Shown here piece by piece: positions 23,717-34,080 of a DNA stretch of 37,492 nt. The number at the start of each line of letters is the position of its first letter. Position 1 is the first letter of the stretch. The position numbers and the translations under genes were made by a program. Where the stretch lies: positions 1 through 37,492 of the forward strand of contig WQSQ01000006.1 of the NCBI GenBank assembly GCA_009787775.1. Reading direction: 5' to 3'. Source of the DNA: Treponema sp. GTDB lineage: Bacteria > Spirochaetota > Spirochaetia > Treponematales > Breznakiellaceae. A model generated the notes under the pieces. It saw only the letters and a list, made by a program, of their open reading frames with translations, had not been told where the DNA came from and made no database searches.

Positions 23717-26686
23717 TTAATGAAAATCACCCCAGCGGGCTCCTGTTTCTACGCTTACACGCAAGGGAATGCTCAGGCTTGCGGCCTGTTCCATTTCACA
23801 TTTAACCAATTTAACCGTTTTACCGGCCTCATCTTCCGGACACTCAAGGATTAATTCATCATGAACCTGTAAAAGTAATTTTGCGCTACCGCGCTCCTTT
23901 CTTAACTGCCTGTCAACATTGATCATCGCTGTTTTTACGATATCAGCCGCTGACCCCTGTATGGGAGTGTTAACCGCAATTCGTTCTGCCGCGGATTTTT
24001 CTGTTTTGTTACGCGAATTAATTGTCGGGATATAGCGCCGCCTCCCAGAGATTGTTGTCACATAGCCGGTTTGTTCTGTTTTTGCGATAAGGTTTTCGAT
24101 AAACTGCCGTACGCCTGAATAGGTATTAAAGTAAGCGGCGATAAATTCTTGCGCATTTGCGCTGCTTATGTTTAGTTCATTGGCAAGGCGGAAAGCGCTC
24201 ATGCCGTAAATCACTCCGAAGTTGATCACTTTTGCTATGCGGCGCTGCTCGCTTTTTACATCTTTTTCATCAATACCGAAAATAAGCGCCGCAGTGCGGG
24301 CGTGTACATCCTGAAATCCCTTTTTTTCTTTGCCAGGATTTGCGTCACTTGAAGGCCGGTCTCCCTTAAATGCTGATATCAGGGTTTTGTCCTGTGAAAG
24401 ATGAGCAAGGATTACAAGTTCGATTTGGCTGTAGTCTGCGGAAATGAGGATGCAGCCTGGTTTGGCGGTAAATGCCTCGCGTATACGCCTTCCTTCTTCT
24501 GCCCGTATTGGGATGTTCTGCAGATTTGGTTCGCGGCTGGAAAGACGGCCTGTAGCGGTTCCCGTCTGTACAAAATTTGTGTGAATTCTGCCTTTGGCGT
24601 CCGCCATGTCCGCTAACGTATCTACATATGTTGATTTTAATTTTGATAAAATACGGTGGCGAAGAATTAATGCGGGAACGGGATCTTCGCGCGCGAGTTT
24701 CTCCAGCGCGGACGCATCCGTTGAATAACCGGTTTTTGTTTTTTTCCCCGGGTTTAACTTACGTTCGGCAAACAGCACTTCCTGAAGCTGTTTGGGAGAT
24801 GATAGGTTAAATTCATGTCCTACAACTCTCCATGTTTCTGATTGAATCTTGTCCAGCTCAACTGCCAGCTCCTTTTGATAATTTAACAGAGATTTAGGTT
24901 CAATTTTTATTCCTTCGCCTTCCATTTCAGAAAGAATAGGCAGCAGAGGCATTTCAAGATTTTCAAAAAGGTCAATTGACTTTGTTTTTTTTAATTCAGG
25001 CTCAAGGTAATGCTTCATTCTGATACAATAGTCCGCGTCTTCGCATGAATAATTCGTTGCTGTTTCCAGAGACACTGAGTCTATTGTTTCTCCCTTCTTT
25101 ACAATGTCGCCAAACCTAACAGGTGTACATTCAAATAAATATGATGCAAACGAATCAAGCGAATAACTGTTGCGTTCAGGATTCGCGACCCATGCAGCTA
25201 TCATTGTATCCCAAATTTTACATTGCCATCTTTCAATGTTCCAGCCGCGGCTTACCTTGTAATCAAATTTTGCATTATGCGCAGCTATTGTCATTTCTTT
25301 ATCTGCAAATAAAGGAGAAAGCAGTTCTTTCACTTTATCCGGATTGATAAAATCCGAGACTAACTGCGAATCTGCCTCGCCTTCTTTGTTATCTGTTTTT
25401 TTGCCGTGAGGAGCGACCGGTACATAAAATGCCTCTTTTGGCTTTAAAGCCAGCGAGATGCCAATCGGACGTGAATTCCATGCATCAAGAGAATCAGTTT
25501 CAAAGTCAACGGCTATAAGCTTTTGTTTTTTAGCCTGTTCAATAACCGATTTAAGCTCATTAATGTCCAGAATCGTTTTATATATACCATCTCCGACAAG
25601 CGATTGATCTGCCTGTCCTAATATTTCTGAAATTAAAGCATTATTTTTTATTTTATCCGCGTCTGACAAATCTGGTTTCGTCTCAATGTGCCGGATTGTG
25701 GTTGCGTTATTTAAATGCCGGGTTAAAATTTTTGCGTTTTGGCGGATTCCTTCACGTATCAATACAGCAGCTCCTGAGGCTTTATCAAGGTTTTCTATGG
25801 ATAAGTCATCTATGCCTGAAACCGGCAGCTCTACATCGTTCCGCAGCCTGACAAGTGTCTGCGAAAGGTAAGCGCTTTTTTTACCTTCGGCCATCTTTCT
25901 TCCGGCGGAACCTTCTATTGCGGAGATGTTTTTATATATATCATCCAGTGAACCGTAACGCGTTATTAGTTTTAACGCTATTTTTTCTCCTATTCCCCTA
26001 ACGCCTGGTATATTATCTGAGGCGTCCCCTGCAAGAGAAAGAAAGTCAAGGATTTTTAATGGCTCTACACCCCATTCAGATTTAACTTCATCAGGGCCCA
26101 GAAGTTCCAATGAAGGGCCTGCGTTCGCGGATCCTGGATCTTTTCTGTTTATTTTTGAAGGGCGCAGCTCAAATACTCCGCCACCTACAAGCTGCAGTAA
26201 ATCCTTGTCTGATGAAAGAATATAACATTGTCTTTTTTCTTTCCTGCAGATTTCTGCAAGAGTTGCAATAATATCATCAGCTTCAAAACCTTCGGCTTTT
26301 AGGCATTGAATCCCAAGCGATGTCAAAAATTCTTCGACCAACGGAACCTGCTCGTGTAAATCTTCCGGAGTTTTTTGCCTGTTCGCTTTATATTCACTGT
26401 ACATTCTGTGCCTGAATGTAGGAGTCCGTGAATCGAAAACAGCGGCCAGACGCAAAGGTATAATAAATTTGTCGGAAAGTTTACCGTCATCTCCTGCGGC
26501 TGGTGCTCCGTCCTCAATCAACGAAATTATTGTACGTGAAAACCCGAACAAGGCAGATATATTTTTCCCTGAGTTGTTTCGCAAAGGATGTGTCAGAAAT
26601 GCAAAATAAGAACGATAAATTAATCCGTACGCGTCAATTAAGTAAAGGGGAGGCAGGCTGTCCGCAGAAAAGCTTGAGCATTTCAT
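23717..26686 (-). CDS. polA: DNA polymerase I
   Basis: 989 aa with all three domains. The 5' nuclease domain (about 10-310) has FDSRTPTFRH, YKANR, EADDIIATL and the helix-hairpin-helix around IPGVRGIGEK. The 3'-5' exonuclease domain retains its acidic residues: DFET at 394-397, AHNAKFDYK and CEDADYC, so proofreading is probably active. The polymerase domain has SADYSQIEL (motif A), RRIAKVINFGVIYGMSA (motif B) and QVHDELILE (motif C). It acts in gap filling, primer removal and repair. The ATG has no clear Shine-Dalgarno site; instead a 17-bp palindrome lies immediately upstream. Divergent from ftsH and followed by recR. Confidence 0.97.
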   Translation of the reverse strand: MKCSSFSADSLPPLYLIDAYGLIYRSYFAFLTHPLRNNSGKNISALFGFSRTIISLIEDGAPAAGDDGKLSDKFIIPLRLAAVFDSRTPTFRHRMYSEYKANRQKTPEDLHEQVPLVEEFLTSLGIQCLKAEGFEADDIIATLAEICRKEKRQCYILSSDKDLLQLVGGGVFELRPSKINRKDPGSANAGPSLELLGPDEVKSEWGVEPLKILDFLSLAGDASDNIPGVRGIGEKIALKLITRYGSLDDIYKNISAIEGSAGRKMAEGKKSAYLSQTLVRLRNDVELPVSGIDDLSIENLDKASGAAVLIREGIRQNAKILTRHLNNATTIRHIETKPDLSDADKIKNNALISEILGQADQSLVGDGIYKTILDINELKSVIEQAKKQKLIAVDFETDSLDAWNSRPIGISLALKPKEAFYVPVAPHGKKTDNKEGEADSQLVSDFINPDKVKELLSPLFADKEMTIAAHNAKFDYKVSRGWNIERWQCKIWDTMIAAWVANPERNSYSLDSFASYLFECTPVRFGDIVKKGETIDSVSLETATNYSCEDADYCIRMKHYLEPELKKTKSIDLFENLEMPLLPILSEMEGEGIKIEPKSLLNYQKELAVELDKIQSETWRVVGHEFNLSSPKQLQEVLFAERKLNPGKKTKTGYSTDASALEKLAREDPVPALILRHRILSKLKSTYVDTLADMADAKGRIHTNFVQTGTATGRLSSREPNLQNIPIRAEEGRRIREAFTAKPGCILISADYSQIELVILAHLSQDKTLISAFKGDRPSSDANPGKEKKGFQDVHARTAALIFGIDEKDVKSEQRRIAKVINFGVIYGMSAFRLANELNISSANAQEFIAAYFNTYSGVRQFIENLIAKTEQTGYVTTISGRRRYIPTINSRNKTEKSAAERIAVNTPIQGSAADIVKTAMINVDRQLRKERGSAKLLLQVHDELILECPEDEAGKTVKLVKCEMEQAASLSIPLRVSVETGARWGDFH

Positions 26687-26703
26687 ATGCTACATAGTAG
26701 CAT
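26687..26703. repeat. 17-bp palindrome between polA and ftsH
   Basis: ATGCTAC-ATA-GTAGCAT is a perfect 7-bp inverted repeat directly abutting the polA start codon and about 45 bp before ftsH. It could be a regulator site or a hairpin at the very start of the polA message. Confidence 0.5.
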
Positions 26704-26748
26704 GAAAGTACTTTTATATGGTATACTGAGCTTCAGGATAAAAAACAT

Positions 26749-28698
26749 ATGAACGATAATTCCGGTGACAGGAATGATAATAAAGGTGGTCCCATGTTTC
26801 CATTCGGCGGAGGTAAACTGCCGGATTTTAAAGGATTCGGAGGCTGGAAATATCTTCTTATCTACCTTGCGATTCTTTTGGTGGGAATGAGCCTTTTTAA
26901 CTTTGTATTTTTAAGCAGATTAAATCCCGCAATTGATTTTTCTGAATTTAAAGCATTAATCTCATCAGGTGTAATCAAGCGCGTAGAAATAACTGATTCA
27001 TATTTTACAGGCTATACAAACCCAAATGTCAGGAATCAATCAAGAACCGCGATAACGCGGACTTACGATTCGATACAGCAGGAAAGGGTTTACCGCACAG
27101 TATCAATTTATGATCCTGAGTTCATTAAATTACTGGATGACAAAAATGTTTCATACGGTGCAGTTTCTCAGGAAGGAAGTGCTATCCTTAATTTTATTTT
27201 AAGTTGGGTATTGCCGATTGCATTTTTTATTCTGATATGGCGCTTTGTTATTAAACGCATCGGTAATATGGGCAGCAATGTTCTTTCTGTCGGGCAGAAC
27301 CGCGCGGTTATTGTTGCGGACGGAGATGTTAAAACACGCTTTAGTGACGTTGCCGGAGTTGATGAAGCGAAGGAAGAACTTGTTGAAGTTGTCGACTTTT
27401 TAAAAAGCCCTGAAAAATACAGGGAAATCGGCGGGAAAATACCCAAGGGTGTACTTTTGGTCGGCCCTCCAGGAACGGGTAAAACTCTTCTTGCGCGCGC
27501 CGTCGCAGGAGAAGCCGGTGTTTCATTTTTCCGGATGAGCGGCGCTGACTTTGTTGAAATGTTTGTCGGCGTCGGAGCTGCACGGGTACGCGATTTGTTT
27601 AAACAGGCGAGAGGGAAAGCTCCGTGTATCGTATTTATTGACGAGCTGGACGCTATCGGTAAAAGTAGAATAAATAATATCTCAGGAGGCAATGATGAAC
27701 GTGAGCAAACGCTCAATCAGCTTCTTGTTGAAATGGACGGTTTTGACGGCACAAGCGGTCTTATCATCCTGGCTGCCACAAATAGACCTGATGTTCTGGA
27801 TCACGCACTTCTTCGCCCTGGCAGATTTGACCGGCAGGTGCTTGTAGACAGGCCGGATCTTAAGGGCAGGGAAGAAATTCTGAAAATACATTCAAGGCCG
27901 CCTGTCAGACTTGATCCTGTCGTAGACCTTGAAGTAGTCGCACGTGTGACATCAGGTTTTTCTGGAGCGGATTTGGCGAATATTGTAAATGAAGCAGCTC
28001 TTCTGGCAGTCAGAGCAGGACGTAAAATGATAGCTCAACGCGATTTTGACGAAGCGATTGAAAAAACCATAGCTGGTCTTCAGAAAAAAACCAGAGTTTT
28101 AAAAGAGAGAGAAAGAAAACTCACTGCCTATCATGAAGCGGGGCACGCAATGATTGCGGCCTTTACGCCTAACGCTGATCCTGTTCAGAAGATTTCCATT
28201 ATCCCACGCGGCTATGCGCTTGGATATACACTGCAGCTTCCTGTTGAGGACCGGTATACTGTAACCAAATCCGATCTTTTAGGGAGGATAGACATTCTTC
28301 TTGGCGGGCGGATAGCCGAAGAAATGATTTCAGGCGAATATTCAACAGGAGCGGCTAACGATCTTACAAAGGCGACTGACATCGCACGTAAAATGATAAC
28401 TGATTACGGCATGAGCGATCGTTTCCGTAATGTCGCGCTGACTTCACGCGGGATGAGCATGACGGGGCAGGAAAAGCAGGAACCTTCTTTCCAGCGCGAA
28501 TATGCCGAAAGTACACAGCAGTATGTTGATGAAGAAATTGCGCGTATTATTGAAACTGAGTATGCGAAAGCAAAAGAGATCCTGGAAGATCGTCGCGATA
28601 TCCTTGATAGTATCTCAGCCGCACTATTGGAAAAAGAGACTCTCGATGAGAAAGAATTCAAGTCATTATTGGGAGAAAGAATTAATATTGCGGCTTAA
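26749..28698 (+). CDS. ftsH: ATP-dependent zinc metalloprotease FtsH
   Basis: Membrane-bound AAA+ protease that degrades misfolded membrane proteins and short-lived regulators; it works as a hexamer with its catalytic part in the cytoplasm. TM1 (about 35-57) and TM2 (about 145-167) enclose the small periplasmic domain. Walker A is GPPGTGKT (239-246), Walker B is [11 protein letters not shown] (about 294-304), the pore motif is in [10 protein letters not shown], the second region of homology ends [10 protein letters not shown], and the zinc site is HEAGH (462-466) with a later Asp. 649 aa is standard. TATACT at 26722-26727 may be its -10, and AGGATA precedes the ATG. Confidence 0.98.
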   Translation: MNDNSGDRNDNKGGPMFPFGGGKLPDFKGFGGWKYLLIYLAILLVGMSLFNFVFLSRLNPAIDFSEFKALISSGVIKRVEITDSYFTGYTNPNVRNQSRTAITRTYDSIQQERVYRTVSIYDPEFIKLLDDKNVSYGAVSQEGSAILNFILSWVLPIAFFILIWRFVIKRIGNMGSNVLSVGQNRAVIVADGDVKTRFSDVAGVDEAKEELVEVVDFLKSPEKYREIGGKIPKGVLLVGPPGTGKTLLARAVAGEAGVSFFRMSGADFVEMFVGVGAARVRDLFKQARGKAPCIVFIDELDAIGKSRINNISGGNDEREQTLNQLLVEMDGFDGTSGLIILAATNRPDVLDHALLRPGRFDRQVLVDRPDLKGREEILKIHSRPPVRLDPVVDLEVVARVTSGFSGADLANIVNEAALLAVRAGRKMIAQRDFDEAIEKTIAGLQKKTRVLKERERKLTAYHEAGHAMIAAFTPNADPVQKISIIPRGYALGYTLQLPVEDRYTVTKSDLLGRIDILLGGRIAEEMISGEYSTGAANDLTKATDIARKMITDYGMSDRFRNVALTSRGMSMTGQEKQEPSFQREYAESTQQYVDEEIARIIETEYAKAKEILEDRRDILDSISAALLEKETLDEKEFKSLLGERINIAA

Positions 28699-28754
28699 TA
28701 CTGATTTTTTCTGCGCAGATCATGGCTTCGTTGTTGGATGAATCTTCATGGCTA

Positions 28755-29723
28755 TCAATCATTCAGGCCAATAACTGTTGACCCGGCCAAAATCAATATT
28801 TCCGGTCTGTACTCAAAATGCATTGTGTCAAACTGCTGCCACTTTCCTCCCCAGACAAAACCGTGCGATTCAAAAGCTTTTACAACAGATACAGGCGGAT
28901 GGTATCTTTCGCTGTATGAAACATTCCACCAGTCTCTTCCGTACTGAGATGTCCACAACCAGTATGTTTGCAGCCTTCCCAATGATCTTGGCAGGATATC
29001 GACAGCAAGCCCAAACGCGTGATAAGAGCGCGAATCCGTTACAGCGATGTTGCGCCATCCGTAACTTTCCAGTGTACCGATATTGTTTATCCATGTTTGA
29101 ACTTCCGGCTCTGTACGCGCAATTTCCCGTACCTTCGCTTCTACAATAATGAGCTTCTCATGTATTTCCTGATGAACCTTTGCCTGTTTTCCGAAAAAAA
29201 TAAAATTGACAAGACGTTTTTCTGTTTCATATTGTGTTGTCGCCTGCCATAAAGAATCAAGGAAAAAGTTTGAACGGCGGACTTGTACCTGGCTTCTGTT
29301 GCCGCTATTACTTGTGTTTGTCCAGCTTGAATACCGTCTTGACTCTTCATCAGTCCTGTCGACCCATTCAGGCAGATCCGCGGGGTAATTATAAAACTGC
29401 ATAGATCTGTAGTTGGACGAATTTTCAAGTTCATTTTCAGGCAGAAGCCTTCCTCCCGCGTAATAATACCATGTACCCCTTAAAAGAAGAGCCCAGTCAT
29501 CATTTTGAAACTCTACCTGTTCAATCTTTTCCGGGTATGCTGCCATCAGAGCTTTCATAACAAGTTCAGCTCTTGCAGGAACAGGAGGCTCTTTAATTTC
29601 TTCTATTTCAATTATTTCTGTATTTTGTTCTGTTTCTATATTTAGTACGGTTTTTTTTTCGGCGCAGTAACTAAAGGCTGTAATAATAATTATCAGAAAT
29701 ATTACCTTAAATTGCTTATGCAT
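28755..29723 (-). CDS. M15-family (VanY-like) D-Ala-D-Ala carboxypeptidase
   Basis: 322 aa exported protein. An N-terminal hydrophobic segment (VIFLIIIITAFSYC) acts as a signal; Cys20 could be lipid-modified, but FSYC is a poor lipobox. An acidic Glu/Ile-rich linker (about 28-50) follows. The catalytic domain has the M15 zinc and active-site motifs SYHAFGLAVD (His235, Asp242) and DTMHFEYRP (His302). Such enzymes trim peptidoglycan stem peptides in the periplasm. The middle region (about 80-190) is not a standard part of VanY and may be treponeme-specific. It is a single gene between ftsH (convergent) and fliG1 (divergent). Confidence 0.85.
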   Translation of the reverse strand: MHKQFKVIFLIIIITAFSYCAEKKTVLNIETEQNTEIIEIEEIKEPPVPARAELVMKALMAAYPEKIEQVEFQNDDWALLLRGTWYYYAGGRLLPENELENSSNYRSMQFYNYPADLPEWVDRTDEESRRYSSWTNTSNSGNRSQVQVRRSNFFLDSLWQATTQYETEKRLVNFIFFGKQAKVHQEIHEKLIIVEAKVREIARTEPEVQTWINNIGTLESYGWRNIAVTDSRSYHAFGLAVDILPRSLGRLQTYWLWTSQYGRDWWNVSYSERYHPPVSVVKAFESHGFVWGGKWQQFDTMHFEYRPEILILAGSTVIGLND

Positions 29724-29822
29724 TATTTTCCTGTTAATATCCGAATCCTTTATCAGAGGTTTCTCCGGTGAAGTTTTCTGGTATCTTATATTTACTTATT
29801 TAATATAATACAATAATTAGAT

Positions 29823-31034
29823 ATGGGGAATATACTGCGGCATGGTATTAATATGTATAAAAATACCATGAACCAGACAGCTAATCCGGAGCTTAAAGAT
29901 GACGGAAAACCTGGCGGTCAGGTAAAAAAAGAAACACAGGCCTTTTATAAAGAAACCAAGCCGGTTAAATATAATGATTTTCACCTGATTTACGGAGAGC
30001 AGGGTAAAGAAAGCAAAGAAAAATCTTTAAAAGATTCGAAATATTCAAGAGTGGCAAAGTTTCTAATTCTTATTGGCAGTAATCAGGCAGCGGGAATTCT
30101 TGCCGAACTTGAACCGCAGCAAGTCCATGAGATATCAAAAGAAATCGCGCAGATAAAAATAATAAAGTCGCATGAAAGAGAAGAGATACTCGCAGAATTT
30201 AACACATTGTTTTCAAACAGGGAATTTAAAGCTTACGGCACAACAAAGGGCGGTATTGAGACAGCGCGCCGTATCCTTTATGCCGCAAAGGGAGCGGAAA
30301 AAGGTGAAGAGATTTTAAATAAAGCTATTCCTGAATCAAAAGAAAACCTTTTCGGTTTTCTGGAAGAGTTCTCCACAGAGCAGCTTGCAATGCTTTTAAA
30401 AAACGAGTCGGCTCAAACCTCGGCGCTAATTCTTTCCCGAATGCCGCCAAAACTTACCGCGGATGTTTTATGCAGGCTTCCGTCAGATAGCATTGCGGAA
30501 GTAGTTCTGCGTATAGCGCATCAAAAGGAAGTTTCACCTGAAGTGCTTGAGCAGGTTTCCTCGGCGTTAAAGGAAAAAGTAAGAAATATCGCGGGAGGAG
30601 CGAAAGACATTGAAATTGACGGAATACAGACCCTTGCGGCAATTTTAAAGCATAGCGGTTATTCTTTCGGCGACAGACTGCTAAGTGAAATTGAAGAAGA
30701 CGATCCTGAAATCGGGAACAGTCTTAAGGATAAATTATTTACGCTTAACGATATAACAGACGCAGTTGATCGCCCCATCCAGGATAAATTAAAAACCATG
30801 ACGGAGCGTGAAATCGCGGTTTTATTAAAAGGTAGAGGAAATGAATTCAGTGAAAAAATTCTTTCTTGTGTCTCTGCTGTACGAAGAAAAGCAATCCGCG
30901 AAGAATTTGAACTTCTTGGAACAGTGGCAAAACGCGAATGCGACACTGCCGCAAGGGATTTTTTAGCATGGTTCAGGGTTGCTCGTGAGAGAGGAGATAT
31001 TTTGTTTTACAGCGATGAGGATGTGTTTGTATGA
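29823..31034 (+). CDS. FliG-like flagellar motor switch paralogue (FliG1 type)
   Basis: 403 aa. An unusual polar N-terminal extension of about 75 residues precedes a FliG core: N domain (about 76-180), middle domain with SAQTSALILSRMPPKLTADVL, which corresponds to the FliG EHPQ segment, and a C-terminal domain with IQDKLKTM, LLKGRG, and charged IREEFELLG where canonical FliG has its torque-helix charges. Spirochaetes carry two FliG genes; divergence and the extension suggest the FliG1 type, which in Borrelia is not the main switch protein. That assignment is inference. The start is uncertain: ATGs at 29823, 29853 and 29868 all lack a good ribosome site. Its stop overlaps the ATG of the M16C protease gene (ATGA). 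Confidence 0.8.
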   Translation: MGNILRHGINMYKNTMNQTANPELKDDGKPGGQVKKETQAFYKETKPVKYNDFHLIYGEQGKESKEKSLKDSKYSRVAKFLILIGSNQAAGILAELEPQQVHEISKEIAQIKIIKSHEREEILAEFNTLFSNREFKAYGTTKGGIETARRILYAAKGAEKGEEILNKAIPESKENLFGFLEEFSTEQLAMLLKNESAQTSALILSRMPPKLTADVLCRLPSDSIAEVVLRIAHQKEVSPEVLEQVSSALKEKVRNIAGGAKDIEIDGIQTLAAILKHSGYSFGDRLLSEIEEDDPEIGNSLKDKLFTLNDITDAVDRPIQDKLKTMTEREIAVLLKGRGNEFSEKILSCVSAVRRKAIREEFELLGTVAKRECDTAARDFLAWFRVARERGDILFYSDEDVFV

Positions 31035-34000
31035 ATAATAATACGGAATATAAATCAATTTTTAGAACAGATTTAAAGAAAGGGCAGATACTGGACAGCG
31101 GGTTTGTCATTCTTGATGTGCTGGACCTTGATGAATTAAAAGGAACCGGAATTTGGGCTAAACATGAAAAATGCGGTACGGAAGTCTTTCATATTTTAAA
31201 CAGCGACGATGAAAATCTTTTTTCGTTTGCTTTTGCTACATCTCCGGATGACAGTACCGGTGCTCCCCACATTCTTGAACATTCTGTTTTATGCGGCTCA
31301 GAACGTTATCCATTAAAAGACGCGTTTATTGTTCTTGCGCAGGGAAGTCTTCAGACCTTTTTAAACGCTTTAACCTTTCCCGATAAAACAATTTATCCTG
31401 CAAGCTCCGTAAATGAACACGACTATTTTAATTTAATGTCAGTATATGGAGAGGCGGTTTTCCGTCCGCTGCTTCCTGAGTGGACATTCATGCAGGAAGG
31501 ACACAGGCTTGAGTACAATGATGGAAAGCTTTCAATTACTGGAATTGTTTACAATGAAATGAAAGGCGCTTATTCGTCGCTTGACGCTTACGCAAACCTC
31601 TGGTCAGTTAAGGCAGTAATGCCAGGTACTCCTTATGCCTTTGAATCAGGCGGCGATCCTGAAGCAATTCCTCAATTAACATGGGAAGGTCTTAAAGAAT
31701 TTCATCGCGCGCGTTATTCCCCTTCCAATTGCAAAATATTTCTTGCAGGTAATATCCCGACAGAAAAGCAGCTTGCATTTTTAAACGCTCATTTTTTCTC
31801 ATCTCTTTCAGGCGGCAGTTCATGCGAACCTGTGAAAAAGACCGAACGATGGAAAGAACCCAGGAAATTTCATATACCGTGCCCTGCGGGAAGCGAGTGT
31901 AAATCCACAATTTTTCTTTCTTGGCTCTGCTGCGATATTGCCGATACCGATGAAATTCTCGCGCTGGCTGCGTTAACGGAGATTCTTTTGGGACATGACG
32001 GTTCTCCGTTAACAAGAGCTCTTATAGAATCCGGCCTCGGAGAAGATATTGCTCCGGTAACAGGTTTTGAAGGTGAGATAAGAGAAACCCTGTTTGTCGC
32101 AGGATTAAAGAGCGTTGAAGGAGACGCGCAGCAGATGAGCACGGCAGTCGAAGGGTTAGTTACAGGAGAGCTTCGCCGTCTTGTAAAAGAAGGTATCCCA
32201 GAGCAGGAAATAGAAGCAGCTCTTTTGGCGTTAGAGTTTTCCCAGCGGGAAATCCGCCGTTCAGGAGGTCCGTTCTCACTTGTCTGGATGCGCCGCTCCC
32301 TTCGTGCGTGGCTGCACGGATGTAAACCGTGGGAAAGTCTGTTAATTCAGGGGCCTATCGCAAAATTAAAGGAGAATATCAAATTTAATAACAGATATTT
32401 CGAATCGTTGATTGAAAAATATTTATTGAATAACCCGCACCGCGCGCTTGTTATCATCGAACCAAGGGATGATTTTTTAACGAAACAGGAAGAAATACTT
32501 TCACAGTCGCTTTCAGATATGGTTAATAAAATGAGCGAAGATGAAAAGCGGCAAATCACAGAAAAAACAAAAGAGCTTGAAAAAATACAGAGCGAAGCCG
32601 ATACGTCTGAGGTTCTCGCGTCAATTCCGCATCTTTCGCGTAGCGATCTTTTTGTTAAAGATGATTTTATTCCGCGCCGTTATGATGATTTGCGCGGAGT
32701 TCCGGCTCTCTGCCATGATCTTTATACAAACGGCATTACCTATATTGATCTGTCTTTTCCTGTGGATATTTTCCCGGATGATGATTATCCATGGCTTTTA
32801 TTCTTCTCAAGAGCGGCTGTATCGGTTGGGCTTCCTGGAATGGATTACGGCGAAGTGTCAAGCCTGATGGCGCGCACTGTCGGAAGTTTAAACGCGCTTC
32901 TTCATACAGGCTCTGCTGTAAGAGGAGCGCCGCTTTACCTGCAAACCGCATCAGGTAATTTTGATTTATCAGGAAGGGACTGGATCACATACAGGATGAA
33001 ATGCCTCGATGAAAAAACCGCGCCTTCGCTGGACTTTACCCTGCGAATAATTGACGAGGCTGACTTTTCAGATGCAAGGCGTATTAATGATCTTGTTCTT
33101 GAAATGAAAAATGAAATTGATTCCAGCCTTGCTCCGATGGGTCATATTTACGCGTCAGGCAGAGCAGGACGTTTTAACTCACGTTCAAAAAATATTGAAG
33201 AAAAATGGGGCGGTATTTCGCAGATTAGTTTTGCTCATCAGCTTGTTAAATTGAATACAGGGGAAATAATTAAAAAATTGCAATATATTAAGGAAAGAAT
33301 CATTTCCTCAGGCCTTATTGTAAATATTACAGGCTCCGCCCTTGATGATGTATGCAGAGAAACTTCCTTAAGATTCGGAAAGTTCGGACCTCCGCTGCCA
33401 AGATTACAGCCTGACGCGCTTACAAATGGCAGTACGTTGCAAGAACAGCATTCACCAAAAGCGGAGGTTTTTGCTTCCAAATCCCTGCAGGTTGGGTTTG
33501 CTGCTGTTACATTAACCTCCGCTCTTTATGACACTCCCGAACAGGTTGCTGAATCTGTACTAACGCATCAGTTAAGCACAGGAGCGTTATGGGAAGACAT
33601 TCGCATGAAAGGAGGCGCTTACGGAGCTTTTATTAACAACAACTCACTTGAAAATTGCCTGTCATTTGCAACATACCGCGATCCAAATCCAATGCGCTCT
33701 CTGGATGCTATCTCTTTAATTTTTAAAGATAGTTCGTACGGAAAATGTTCCGAAGACTACCTTGAAAAATCAATTATCGGGTGTTATTCAAAAGAAACTC
33801 GCCCGCGCACCGCCGCTGAAGACGGGCTTATCGATTTTTACCGGTTTCTTTATGATATCCAAAATAGCCACTGGAGAAGAAAACTGGAACGTTTGATTTC
33901 TGTTTCAACTATGGATATCGAAACTGCTTTTTCATCTCTTAACTCAAGAGGCTCATCCGGACCTGTAATAATCGCAGGTATAAAAAAAGCGGAAGAAGCG

Positions 34001-34042
34001 GCAAAAGCGCTTGGAACTGATGTTCAAATGCTGCCTGTGTAA
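31031..34042 (+). CDS. M16C metalloprotease (presequence-protease/PreP-like)
   Basis: 1003 aa two-halved zinc protease of the pitrilysin superfamily that degrades peptides in an enclosed chamber. The inverted zinc motif is HILEH (80-84) with the distal ligand Glu176 in NEMKGAYSS. The family marker HSVLCGSERYPLKDAF and the segment TFLNALTFPDKTIYP are present; the C-terminal half shows the expected inactive repeat and AGIKKAEEAAKAL at the end. There is no signal peptide, so it is likely cytoplasmic. The ATG overlaps the TGA of fliG1, so translation is coupled, although the two functions have no known link. Confidence 0.93.
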   Translation: MNNNTEYKSIFRTDLKKGQILDSGFVILDVLDLDELKGTGIWAKHEKCGTEVFHILNSDDENLFSFAFATSPDDSTGAPHILEHSVLCGSERYPLKDAFIVLAQGSLQTFLNALTFPDKTIYPASSVNEHDYFNLMSVYGEAVFRPLLPEWTFMQEGHRLEYNDGKLSITGIVYNEMKGAYSSLDAYANLWSVKAVMPGTPYAFESGGDPEAIPQLTWEGLKEFHRARYSPSNCKIFLAGNIPTEKQLAFLNAHFFSSLSGGSSCEPVKKTERWKEPRKFHIPCPAGSECKSTIFLSWLCCDIADTDEILALAALTEILLGHDGSPLTRALIESGLGEDIAPVTGFEGEIRETLFVAGLKSVEGDAQQMSTAVEGLVTGELRRLVKEGIPEQEIEAALLALEFSQREIRRSGGPFSLVWMRRSLRAWLHGCKPWESLLIQGPIAKLKENIKFNNRYFESLIEKYLLNNPHRALVIIEPRDDFLTKQEEILSQSLSDMVNKMSEDEKRQITEKTKELEKIQSEADTSEVLASIPHLSRSDLFVKDDFIPRRYDDLRGVPALCHDLYTNGITYIDLSFPVDIFPDDDYPWLLFFSRAAVSVGLPGMDYGEVSSLMARTVGSLNALLHTGSAVRGAPLYLQTASGNFDLSGRDWITYRMKCLDEKTAPSLDFTLRIIDEADFSDARRINDLVLEMKNEIDSSLAPMGHIYASGRAGRFNSRSKNIEEKWGGISQISFAHQLVKLNTGEIIKKLQYIKERIISSGLIVNITGSALDDVCRETSLRFGKFGPPLPRLQPDALTNGSTLQEQHSPKAEVFASKSLQVGFAAVTLTSALYDTPEQVAESVLTHQLSTGALWEDIRMKGGAYGAFINNNSLENCLSFATYRDPNPMRSLDAISLIFKDSSYGKCSEDYLEKSIIGCYSKETRPRTAAEDGLIDFYRFLYDIQNSHWRRKLERLISVSTMDIETAFSSLNSRGSSGPVIIAGIKKAEEAAKALGTDVQMLPV

Positions 34043-34063
34043 CCTGCTTCTTTCCGGATATTA

Positions 34064-34078
34064 TAGTACAAAGTACTA
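34064..34078. repeat. TAGTAC-AAA-GTACTA palindrome between convergent genes
   Basis: A 6-bp perfect inverted repeat in the 38-bp gap between the M16C gene and the next minus-strand gene. It has no T-run and a weak stem, so terminator function is doubtful. Confidence 0.3.
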
Positions 34079-34080
34079 AA

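Noticed and set aside
27168-27716. 182-codon minus-strand frame inside ftsH
   Set aside because: It is a shadow of the ftsH coding strand; the plus frame has all the family motifs.
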